Source: Niveibacterium microcysteis | GTDB taxonomy: Bacteria; Pseudomonadota; Gammaproteobacteria; Burkholderiales; Rhodocyclaceae | Direction of reading: 5' to 3' | DNA length: 64,000 nt | Assembly (NCBI RefSeq): GCF_017161445.1 | Contig: NZ_CP071060.1 | Location: 744,001-808,000 of the forward strand | In this document: positions 48,321 through 55,507 of the stretch, in pieces | How positions within the stretch are numbered: the stretch's first letter is position 1 | Layout: each line of letters starts with the position of its first letter | Translations under genes and position numbers: made by a program | Notes under the pieces: model-generated | Seen by the model: only the letters and a program-made list of their open reading frames with translations | Database searches by the model: none | What the model was told of the DNA's origin: nothing

Positions 48321-50357
48321 ATGGACTTTTTTGAACTGCTGGCCGGACATGCCACCGGTCTGTTCGTTTTGATCGGCCTGATCGTCGTCGCGATCGGCTA
48401 CAAGTGGGTGCTGTGGTTGTTCGGCGTGATCATCGTGCCGGACGACAGCCTTGGCGTGGTGACGAAGAAGTTCGTACTGTTCGGCGCCAACCGCAACCTG
48501 CCGGACGGCCGCATCATCGCGCTCAACGGTGAGGCCGGTTACCAGGCCGATACGCTCGCCCCTGGCCTGCATGTGGCGCTGTGGCCGTGGCAATACACTG
48601 TGGAGTTGGTCAAGTTCTTCACCGTGCCGCAGGGTGAGGTCGGCGTGGTCGAGGCCTGCGACGGCAATCCGCTGCCAAGCGGCCGCATCATCGCCAAGCA
48701 GGTCGAGTGCGACACTTACCAGGATGCACGCGCGTTCCTGCAGAACAGCGGCGAGCGCGGCCCGCAGATGGCGCTGATTCCGCCCGGCACCTACCGGATC
48801 AACACGTTGTTGTTCAAGGTCGATCTCAAGCCGGCGGTGAGCATTCCGCAAGGCAAGCTCGGCGTGGTGGAAGCGCTGGATGGCGCACCGCTGCCCAGCG
48901 GCCGAGTGATCGCGCGGCAGGTGGCTTGCGATTCGTTCCAGGATGGCCATGCCTTCCTCTCCGGCGGCGGTGAGCGCGGGCCGCAGATGTCGGTGATCAC
49001 GCCGGGGACGTATCGCATCAACCCCGCGCTGTTCGAAGTGCATCTCGCAGACGCGGTGGATATCCCCGAGAACAAGGTCGGCATCATCACGACCAAGGAG
49101 GGCAAGCCGCTGGTGACTGGCGAGATCGCTGGCCCCGAGATCGCCGGCCACAACATGTTCCAGAACCCACAGGCCTTCGTCGACAACGGCGGCAGCAAGG
49201 GTTTGCAGGAGCAGGTGCTGCTGGCAGGCCGCTACTTCATCAACCCGCGTTTCGCGACGGTCGAGATCGTCGACATGGTCGAGGTGCCGATCGCCAACGT
49301 GGGCGTGGTGATTGCCTACGTCGGCCGCGAGGGCCACGACGTGACCGGCGAGTCATTCCGCCACGGCAACCTCGTGAGTCGCGGCGAGAAGGGCGTGTGG
49401 GTCGACCCGCTGGACCCCGGCAAGTACCCAATCAACCCCTATACCCACAAGGTCAGCAATGTGCCGACCGCGAACGTGGTGCTGAACTGGGCGACGGGCA
49501 AGACCGAAGCGCACAAGCTCGACGCCAACCTCTCGACGATCACCGTGCGTTCGGCGGACGGCTTCAAGTTCAACCTCGACGTCTCGCAGATCATTCACAT
49601 CCCGCGCAACGACGCACCCAAGGTCATCGCGCGCTTCGGCGGCATGGCGGCGCTGGTGACCCAGGTGCTGGAACCGACCATCGGCAACTACTTCCGCAAC
49701 GCTGCGCAGGGCTCGGACATCATCGACTTCCTGAAGAACCGCTCGAAGCGGCAGGACGAAGCACGTCAGGCAATCGCGGCTGCGCTGAAGGAATACAACG
49801 TCGGCGCGGTCGATACGCTGATTGGCGACATCGTGCCGCCTGAAGAACTGATGAAGACGCTCACCGACCGCAAGATCGCCGAGCAGGAACGCGTCACCTA
49901 CGACACCCAGCGCCAGGCGCAGGTGGTGAAGCAGGAACTCGAGCAGGCCACCGCACTCGCCGCCACCCAGGCCCGCGTGGTGGATGCCGAGCGCCAGGTG
50001 ACGATTGCCGACTTCAACGCCAAGGCCACCGTTAAGGCAGCCGAAGGTCAGGCTCAGTCGAAGAAGATCAACGCCGAAGCCGACGCCACCGTGCTGCGCA
50101 CCGTGGGCGAGGCTGAAGCCGCGAAGACCCAGGCCGTGGGTGGCGCCGAAGCGGAAGTCATCAAGCTCAAGATCGCCTCGATGGAATCCGGCAACTACGC
50201 GATGGTGCAGGTCGCCGAAGCGCTCGCGAAAGCCGGCGTGAAGCTGGTGCCAGATATCGTTGCAGGCGGCGGCAGCGGGCAGGGCGGCACGTTGGTCGAT
50301 GTGTTGCTGGGGAATCTGATTCGGGATGGGATGAACAAGCCCAAACCAGAGGTCTGA
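48321..50357 (+). CDS. SPFH/flotillin-like membrane protein with vault-like repeats
   Basis: 678 residues. A single N-terminal membrane helix (about 13–39) is followed by five tandem repeats of about 60–73 residues (about 39–103, 104–176, 177–249, 250–323, 324–382). Repeats 2 and 3 are almost copies (GVVEA.DG.PLPSGR.IA, PPGTYRIN). Similar repeats build the wall of major vault protein. An SPFH domain then follows (LSTITVRSADGFKFNLDVSQ), then a long coiled coil (about 500–620, EQERVTYDTQRQAQVVKQEL) and a Gly-rich tail. It probably forms oligomers at the inner membrane. The ATG at 48321 has AGGA overlapping a hairpin. Confidence 0.82.
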   Translation: MDFFELLAGHATGLFVLIGLIVVAIGYKWVLWLFGVIIVPDDSLGVVTKKFVLFGANRNLPDGRIIALNGEAGYQADTLAPGLHVALWPWQYTVELVKFFTVPQGEVGVVEACDGNPLPSGRIIAKQVECDTYQDARAFLQNSGERGPQMALIPPGTYRINTLLFKVDLKPAVSIPQGKLGVVEALDGAPLPSGRVIARQVACDSFQDGHAFLSGGGERGPQMSVITPGTYRINPALFEVHLADAVDIPENKVGIITTKEGKPLVTGEIAGPEIAGHNMFQNPQAFVDNGGSKGLQEQVLLAGRYFINPRFATVEIVDMVEVPIANVGVVIAYVGREGHDVTGESFRHGNLVSRGEKGVWVDPLDPGKYPINPYTHKVSNVPTANVVLNWATGKTEAHKLDANLSTITVRSADGFKFNLDVSQIIHIPRNDAPKVIARFGGMAALVTQVLEPTIGNYFRNAAQGSDIIDFLKNRSKRQDEARQAIAAALKEYNVGAVDTLIGDIVPPEELMKTLTDRKIAEQERVTYDTQRQAQVVKQELEQATALAATQARVVDAERQVTIADFNAKATVKAAEGQAQSKKINAEADATVLRTVGEAEAAKTQAVGGAEAEVIKLKIASMESGNYAMVQVAEALAKAGVKLVPDIVAGGGSGQGGTLVDVLLGNLIRDGMNKPKPEV

Positions 50358-50376
50358 TCGCGACCAACCTGGCTAT

Positions 50377-50410
50377 GAAACGGGGCGCTCGATGCGCCCC
50401 GTTTCTCTTT
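50377..50410 (+). terminator. Rho-independent terminator of the SPFH gene
   Basis: A perfect 12-bp stem GAAACGGGGCGC / GCGCCCCGTTTC with 5-nt loop, followed by TCTTTT. It starts 20 bp after the stop codon. Confidence 0.85.
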
Positions 50411-50490
50411 TGAAGGCCCGCACTGCGTTACTGCACTGGCGCGATGGCTGAGCTGTACCGGCCTCGCGCCGGGTGCGGCCCCTGCACTTC

Positions 50491-50682
50491 TCAGACCGGT
50501 GGGTAGCCGGCCTCAGCCAACGCGTCGGCCAGGGTCTGACGGTCTTCGGTGCTGCGTACGCCGACTTTCTGCGCTTTCAGGTCGATGCTCACCTCGCAGT
50601 CGGGGTCGGTCAACTTCAGGGCCTTGGTGACCATGCTGGCGCAGTGGCTGCAGGTCATGTCAGGTAGTTGGAACTCGTTCAT
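50491..50682 (-). CDS. Copper chaperone-like heavy-metal-associated (HMA) protein
   Basis: 63 residues forming one HMA domain. The metal-binding motif MTCSHC lies at residues 9–14, and the fold runs through CEVSIDLKAQKVGV to AEAGYPPV at the end. CopZ-type proteins deliver Cu(I) to P-type ATPases. No copA or cueR gene is within the window. The ATG is at complement 50680–50682. A CueR-like promoter element is found upstream (50726–50752). Confidence 0.87.
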   Translation of the reverse strand: MNEFQLPDMTCSHCASMVTKALKLTDPDCEVSIDLKAQKVGVRSTEDRQTLADALAEAGYPPV

Positions 50683-50725
50683 GGTCGCTCCTATCAAGAG
50701 GCAGTTAAGGGAAGCGAAGCCTCCA

Positions 50726-50805
50726 GCTTGCCCCTGCCGGAAGGTCAAGCACTCAAAGCGAAAAAAACCTTCATCAGGGTGCTTGACCTTCCCTTGGGGG
50801 CAAGC
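50726..50805. promoter_or_regulatory. Pair of facing MerR/CueR-like promoter elements
   Basis: Two 27-bp arms (50726–50752, 50779–50805) are inverted copies with 23 of 27 matches and a 26-bp spacer. Each arm holds TTGACC followed by CTTGACC/GGGCAAG dyad symmetry, with about 19 bp to a weak -10 (GAGGCT on the minus arm, GAGAGT on the plus arm). That over-long spacer and dyad are typical of MerR-family metal promoters such as CueR. The minus arm points at the copper chaperone-like gene and the plus arm at the 84-residue gene. Confidence 0.6.
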
Positions 50806-50858
50806 CTGAGAGTGGCTTTCGGGCGTGGCAAGCACGCCTTCCAACTCAGGAGTCCGTC

Positions 50859-51113
50859 ATGAAGTTCATCGCGCTGCGCGTGAGGCCGTCGCTGGTGGTC
50901 CACGGCTACACACCGGACAACACAGAAATCGTCGAGCACATGGATGAGGCGCCCTTTGCAGACAAGCTCGTCGCCATCGAGCGCATCCAGTCGATCAGCG
51001 ATCGCTACCTCTTGGTGACCGGTTCGCATGGCCGGGTGATGTATTGGGAATACGAAGGTGGCTTCGATGAGGTCCGTAGGCGCTTGGAACAGGCGGGTTT
51101 GTTGATCGCGTAG
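50859..51113 (+). CDS. Hypothetical protein, 84 residues
   Basis: A small soluble protein, no signal peptide, no Cys. It starts MKFIALRVRPSLVVHGYTPD with a mixed strand/helix pattern ending in GGFDEVRRRLEQAGLLIA. No family is recognised. It is transcribed divergently from the copper chaperone-like gene behind a CueR-like promoter element, which suggests metal-inducible expression (inferred). The ATG at 50859 has CAGGAG 8 bp upstream. Confidence 0.65.
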   Translation: MKFIALRVRPSLVVHGYTPDNTEIVEHMDEAPFADKLVAIERIQSISDRYLLVTGSHGRVMYWEYEGGFDEVRRRLEQAGLLIA

Positions 51114-51245
51114 GCGTTGGGGTGTTTTGTTCTTCGGGGCGACAGGACCGCCCGATTGGCGGGCCACGGTGGCGCTGGTGGCTGCCAAGGCGGAGGGCGA
51201 GCCCCGATGCGCAGGTTTCCAATTGAGAGAATGAAGGAGCACAAC

Positions 51246-52598
51246 ATGGAGCATGGTTCGACGCGTCATGCGGCAATGGCATTAAGCAGTTTGGCAGCGG
51301 CCCTGCTGGCCGCTTGCGGCGGTGGTGGCGATGGTGGCGGGGCAGTCGAGCCGCCGGTCAGCAGCCCCGTCGGCTGTGTGGCCTTGCGCGAGGAAATCTC
51401 GTGGTATCGCGACACGCTTTCGAGCGAGTGGAACGATGTCGTGATTGATGAGCAGCAGCACATCTGGCTCGCGGGCTGGAGCAATGGCGTGGTTGGCCAG
51501 ACGAATATCGAACCAGCCGGGAACAGCCGGGCCGTTGTGCGTCGGCTTGATTCCGACGGCTCCCTGCTCTGGGATGCCGGCGCACGTTTCGATACGCCGG
51601 GCGCGGACGCGGCCGAAGCGCTGGCGATTGGCCGCGATGGCACGGTCTTCGTGGTCGGTCGGACCACTGGCAACCTGGACGGTGCAGACAACGCAGGCCA
51701 GTTCGACACCTTTGTCGCCTGGGCCGAGCGCGCCGGGTTGGCCACGCCGTGGCGGACCTTTCAGATCGGCACCGATCGACCCCAGCATCCACGCCGCGCC
51801 GCCGTGGATGCGCGCGGCAACCTGCTGATCGCCGGACACGACGATGAGTACGTGCCGACCAACTACGTCGAGGCGTGGAGCGATGCGTTCGCAATGCGGC
51901 TCGACCGTCAGGGCGCGGGCACTGCCGACGACCGCCTGACCGCGGCGTGGACCCATCGATCGAACAGCACCGAACCCGACATCGGCGGCGGGTTGGCGAG
52001 CCTCGAAACGGCCGATGGCGCTGCCACCTTTGTCAGCGGTGCGGTGCAGAGCGGCACCCAGCGCGGGATGTACCTGCGCAGGCTGGATGGCTTAGGGCAG
52101 GCAACGTGGACCACCCGCTACAGTGCGGTGCCACTCGATCATGTTGCCGTGATCCGGCCGTTGGCGGGCGGCGATCTGCTGATCGGCGGCTCGGTCTACG
52201 GCAGCTTTCCAGGTGCGGTCGGGCTGGGCCAGCAGGATGTCTTCGTCGCTCGCGTCAGTGCGGCCGACGGGCGAGTGCTGCGCAGTTGGCAGCTCGGGTC
52301 ATCCGGCGCTGAATGGCTGGCCGATCTGCAGATTGACCGTGAGGGCAACATCGTCCTGTTCGGCGAGACAACCGGCAGCGTGGTCGCGGGGCAATCCAAT
52401 GCGGGCGGTAATGATCTCTTCATGATGAAGATCGCGGGTAACGACGGCCGCGTGCTCGCCACCCGTCAGTGGGGTACTGCAGACGACGAACGCGCCGGGC
52501 GCGTGGCTCTGGATCAATGCGGGCGCGCCGTGGCGGTCGGCAGTTCGGGCGACCGCTACCGCCGCGATGCAATTGCCTGGTATTGGCGCCCGTCTTGA
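51246..52598 (+). CDS. Predicted lipoprotein with SBBP-type propeller repeats
   Basis: 450 residues. The signal ends at the lipobox LLAACGGGGDGGG, with a Gly-rich tether. The rest has repeating segments of the beta-propeller (SBBP) type, such as EWNDVVIDEQQHIWLAGWSN, AEALAIGRDGTVFVVGRTTG, and EWLADLQIDREGNIVLFGETTG. These repeats are common in secreted or surface proteins of bacteria. No enzymatic motif is seen. The ATG at 51246 has AAGGAG 6 bp upstream; longer starts lack a ribosome site. Function unknown, probably envelope-associated. Confidence 0.75.
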   Translation: MEHGSTRHAAMALSSLAAALLAACGGGGDGGGAVEPPVSSPVGCVALREEISWYRDTLSSEWNDVVIDEQQHIWLAGWSNGVVGQTNIEPAGNSRAVVRRLDSDGSLLWDAGARFDTPGADAAEALAIGRDGTVFVVGRTTGNLDGADNAGQFDTFVAWAERAGLATPWRTFQIGTDRPQHPRRAAVDARGNLLIAGHDDEYVPTNYVEAWSDAFAMRLDRQGAGTADDRLTAAWTHRSNSTEPDIGGGLASLETADGAATFVSGAVQSGTQRGMYLRRLDGLGQATWTTRYSAVPLDHVAVIRPLAGGDLLIGGSVYGSFPGAVGLGQQDVFVARVSAADGRVLRSWQLGSSGAEWLADLQIDREGNIVLFGETTGSVVAGQSNAGGNDLFMMKIAGNDGRVLATRQWGTADDERAGRVALDQCGRAVAVGSSGDRYRRDAIAWYWRPS

Positions 52599-53117
52599 GC
52601 TGCTGTCGAATCGCGACGAGTGCTCGGACTGACCTTCCGGGCGGCAACAGGCCGCAGGGGACATCTAGGGTGCGAAGCGCGTCAAGATACCCGTGGCCTC
52701 CGTGCCGATCGGACATTGTTTCATGTTGCCGCACAGGCCGAGGGAGCGTTTGATGTCTGGTCCGAGAACACGAAACAAGGTTTCAGCGTGGGGTAACGCC
52801 GACTGTTTGTAGACCATCGTATTCAGGCATCACTTCGGTTACGAACGTTCAGCATGGCGGGCGGTGGTCTAGTTCGGCCACGTCACCGGACTCTGTTGCC
52901 GGATAACTTCTACGACGGGAGCCCCGACCCGGTTGCGTTTGTGCAGCAACGCTATCCGAACGTCGCACGTTATCCGATCGACTTGTCCAAGGTCTGCTAG
53001 TCGCTGCTGTTGGAAACGCCGTCGTCGGGCGCCGCGCCTCGGGAGCTATGAGCGCCGTGTTGGCTGCCAACATGGCGCCCGAGGTGTTCGCGCGGTTTGC
53101 TGATTCAACGCCCTGCG
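52599..53117. other. 519-bp stretch with degraded coding-like fragments
   Basis: No complete gene is called. A plus-strand fragment (52854–52997) ends in a protein-like segment (PDPVAFVQQRYPNVARYPID) with a TAG upstream and no ribosome site. A minus-strand 50-residue frame (52665–52817; reads as CGNMKQCPIGTEATGILTRF) also lacks a ribosome site. Frames switch between strands and stops interrupt them, which fits decayed or transferred DNA next to the PEP-CTERM gene. Confidence 0.35.
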
Positions 53118-53774
53118 TTAAGCGGCAGTGCGGCCGCGGCGCCGAATCATGCCGGTCGAGAGTGCGAGGGAAACTAGTGCGAGCCCAAGGACGTTGGGCT
53201 CGGGAACGCTCGCTGGATCTCTCACATCGATCCGAAGCGCGCCGAGGTCGGAGTCTGCTTGCGTGAGCCACTCATCGGGGCCCTGAAACAGCGCGCCAGT
53301 AAATGAATGCGCTCCACGGAACCCCTGAGAATTGATGTTCCAGGTCAGCATTGTCGATGCGTCTGTCGTAGCTATCGAGAACCAGTATTTGGTTCCTTCG
53401 TCAAGCCAGAGATCACTGAGGAAGTCTGCTGCGACGAGGCCACCTGGAACGAGTGGGTCAACAATTCCGGCACCCAAGACAGCACCTGGCCCACCGCCGA
53501 CATCGGAGCGAATCTGGAATTGGATTGGCGCCACGGCACCTTGCACATACCAGACGGGCGCATATGCCCGGGATGCAAAGCCCGATTGGCTTGGCACAAA
53601 TTCGTCGGCGGTGATGTAGTTGGCTCCGTTGCCGGGATTGCCCGCAAACCAACCTAACCCGATCGCCTCGGAATCAGCAGGGGATAGTGTGTTGTAGACG
53701 ATTGACGCGGATGCAAAGGAAGATGCAACGCAAAGTGCGCAGACCAAAAAACAGCGGAAGAGCCTAATGCTCAT
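53118..53774 (-). CDS. PEP-CTERM sorting domain protein
   Basis: 218 residues. A signal peptide (LVCALCVASSFASA) leads to a secreted domain of unknown fold with GGPGAVLGAGIVDPLVPGG and WLDEGTKYWFSIATT. The C-terminus shows the sorting tripartite signal: VPEPNVLGLALVSLALSTG, a hydrophobic helix and a basic RRRGR tail. Such proteins are exported and processed by exosortase (EpsH) in organisms making exopolysaccharide. The ATG at complement 53772–53774 opens the signal peptide; an upstream start would add about 45 non-signal residues. No exosortase gene is in the window. Confidence 0.85.
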   Translation of the reverse strand: MSIRLFRCFLVCALCVASSFASASIVYNTLSPADSEAIGLGWFAGNPGNGANYITADEFVPSQSGFASRAYAPVWYVQGAVAPIQFQIRSDVGGGPGAVLGAGIVDPLVPGGLVAADFLSDLWLDEGTKYWFSIATTDASTMLTWNINSQGFRGAHSFTGALFQGPDEWLTQADSDLGALRIDVRDPASVPEPNVLGLALVSLALSTGMIRRRGRTAA

Positions 53775-54103
53775 GATTTGTACGCTTTCGTAGTCATGAA
53801 GCCGGGTGGATCGATCGAACAGGGACGATGCTTCGGAGGGGGCATTCGGTTCTTCGGCGATCCCGTGGTGTTCATAGTCTATTGCGCGATTCGGGGCGTG
53901 CGGTTGCACCCGATTTGCATGATGTGCGCTATTTCACTCGCCACCACGACAACGTGAGAACTGCAAAACGTCTTGAATGGGCTTTGATTCTCGAAGCCCG
54001 GCATTTGTCTCGGTGACTTCGCGTCGCAGCTGCCGAGCATTTGCCGGGCCGCCGTTGTGGCGCCGGCGAATGGCGTCGAGCGATGCACTCGCCTGACTCG
54101 CAG
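53775..54103. other. 329-bp intergenic region without supported gene
   Basis: It separates the PEP-CTERM gene start from the end of the outer-membrane factor gene, both on the minus strand. A short inverted repeat (GGGCTT / AAGCCC around 53980–54001) lacks a T-run. I see no clear promoter or terminator. Confidence 0.4.
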
Positions 54104-55507
54104 TCACGGCTGCTGCGCCCAGCCACCGCCCAGCGCTGCGAACAGGCTCACCGTGTAGGCGAGCTGCTGGTTCTGCAGCGTGACGACGTCGAGTTCTGCC
54201 TGCAGCTGGTTGCGTTCGGCGTCGAGCACGTCCATGAAACTGGTGAGGCCTTCCTGGTAGCGCAGGAAGGAGATGTGCTGCGCTTCGCCGAGGGCGGTGG
54301 CGCGCTGGCGTTTGCTGTCGGCCTGCTCGCGGGTCTCGCGCAGGTTGACGAGGCCGTCTTCGGTTTCGCGGAAGGCGGTCTGCACGGTCTTCTGGTAGGT
54401 GGCGACCATCTCGCGCTCGCTGGCTTCGGCTTGTCGCAGCTGGTTTTTCAGCTGGCCGCCCATGAAGATCGGTTGCGCGAGGCCGGCGGCGAGGCTCCAC
54501 AGCGCGCTGCCGGGGTCGCCGAGCGTGTGCAGCTCGCTGCTCTCGTAGCCGGTGGCGCCGGTGAGCGAGATCTTCGGGAAGAAGGCGGCGCGGGCGGCGC
54601 CGATATTCGCGTTGGCGGCGCGCAGCTGCGCTTCGGCGGCGAGAATGTCGGGCCGGCGTTCGAGCAGTTGCGAGGGCAGGCCGGGCGGGATGTCGAGATC
54701 GGCGGTCAGCGTGTCGATGCTGCGCCCGCGCGGCACCGGCCCCGGGTTGCGGCCGAGCAAGGTGCTCAGTGCGTTCTCCTGCAGCGTGATCTGGCGCTCC
54801 AGGTCGGGGATGCTGCTGCGGGTCTGCTGGGTTTGCGCGCGCGCCTGGGCGTAGTCGTAGCCCGAGGCCACGCCGCCTTCGAAGCGGCGCTGCGTCATGT
54901 GCAGCGTTTCTTCCTGCGTGGCGAGGTTGCGGCGCGCGATCTCAAGCTGGCGATCGAGCGCAAGCAGCTTGAAGTAGGCGGTGGCGACCTGCGATTCGAG
55001 CGAGATGCGCAGCGCCTGCTGGTTGTACTCGCTGGACAGCAGCTTCTCGCGTGCGGCATCGCTGGCGTTGCGCAGGCGGCCCCACAGGTCCAGCTCGTAG
55101 GACACACCGATGGTCGCCTTGATGTCTTCGCCGTGCCGGTCGCCGGGCAACCGCGGCGCGGCTTCGGCGCTGCGCATCGTGTGCTGGTCGCTGAGGCCGG
55201 CGGTGACCTGCGGATAGCGCTGCGCATCGGTGATGCCCAGTTGCGCGCGGGCCTGCTCGATGCGGGCGTAGGCGACCTTCATGTCCTTGTTCTCGGCGAG
55301 CGCGGTGTCGATCAGCTGGTTCAGCGCGTCGTCGCCGAAGAGCTTCCACCATTCGCTGGGCACAGCGGCCTCGCTGCGGGCGCCGGTGTGCTCGGCCTGG
55401 CCCCATTGCGGGGGCGCTTCCACATCCGGGCGCAGATACACCGGGGCCATGTTGCAGGCGGTGAGGCTCAGCAGCAGCGGCAGGATCGCAAAGCTTGTCT
55501 TACGCAT
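54104..55507 (-). CDS. Outer membrane efflux factor (NodT/OprM family)
   Basis: 467 residues. A lipoprotein signal ends at LLLSLTACNMAPVYLRPDV, typical for OprM/CmeC lipoproteins. Two repeats of the TolC-like efflux fold follow, with QQALRISLESQVATAYFKLL and RERGMVATYQKTVQ-like helices. It forms the outer-membrane channel of the tripartite pump. The ATG at complement 55505–55507 has AAGGAG 7 bp upstream; the ATG 6 bp earlier leaves almost no spacing. It overlaps the end of the RND gene by 8 bp. Confidence 0.9.
   Translation of the reverse strand: MRKTSFAILPLLLSLTACNMAPVYLRPDVEAPPQWGQAEHTGARSEAAVPSEWWKLFGDDALNQLIDTALAENKDMKVAYARIEQARAQLGITDAQRYPQVTAGLSDQHTMRSAEAAPRLPGDRHGEDIKATIGVSYELDLWGRLRNASDAAREKLLSSEYNQQALRISLESQVATAYFKLLALDRQLEIARRNLATQEETLHMTQRRFEGGVASGYDYAQARAQTQQTRSSIPDLERQITLQENALSTLLGRNPGPVPRGRSIDTLTADLDIPPGLPSQLLERRPDILAAEAQLRAANANIGAARAAFFPKISLTGATGYESSELHTLGDPGSALWSLAAGLAQPIFMGGQLKNQLRQAEASEREMVATYQKTVQTAFRETEDGLVNLRETREQADSKRQRATALGEAQHISFLRYQEGLTSFMDVLDAERNQLQAELDVVTLQNQQLAYTVSLFAALGGGWAQQP

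Noticed and set aside
50726..50805. The inverted repeat as a mobile-element end or terminator
   Set aside because: There is no target-site duplication or internal transposase, and the -35 hexamers plus dyads fit divergent metal-type promoters better.
52665..52817. A 50-codon minus-strand frame with CGNMKQCPIGTEATGILTRF
   Set aside because: No ribosome site, surrounded by interrupted frames; kept only as part of the degraded region.
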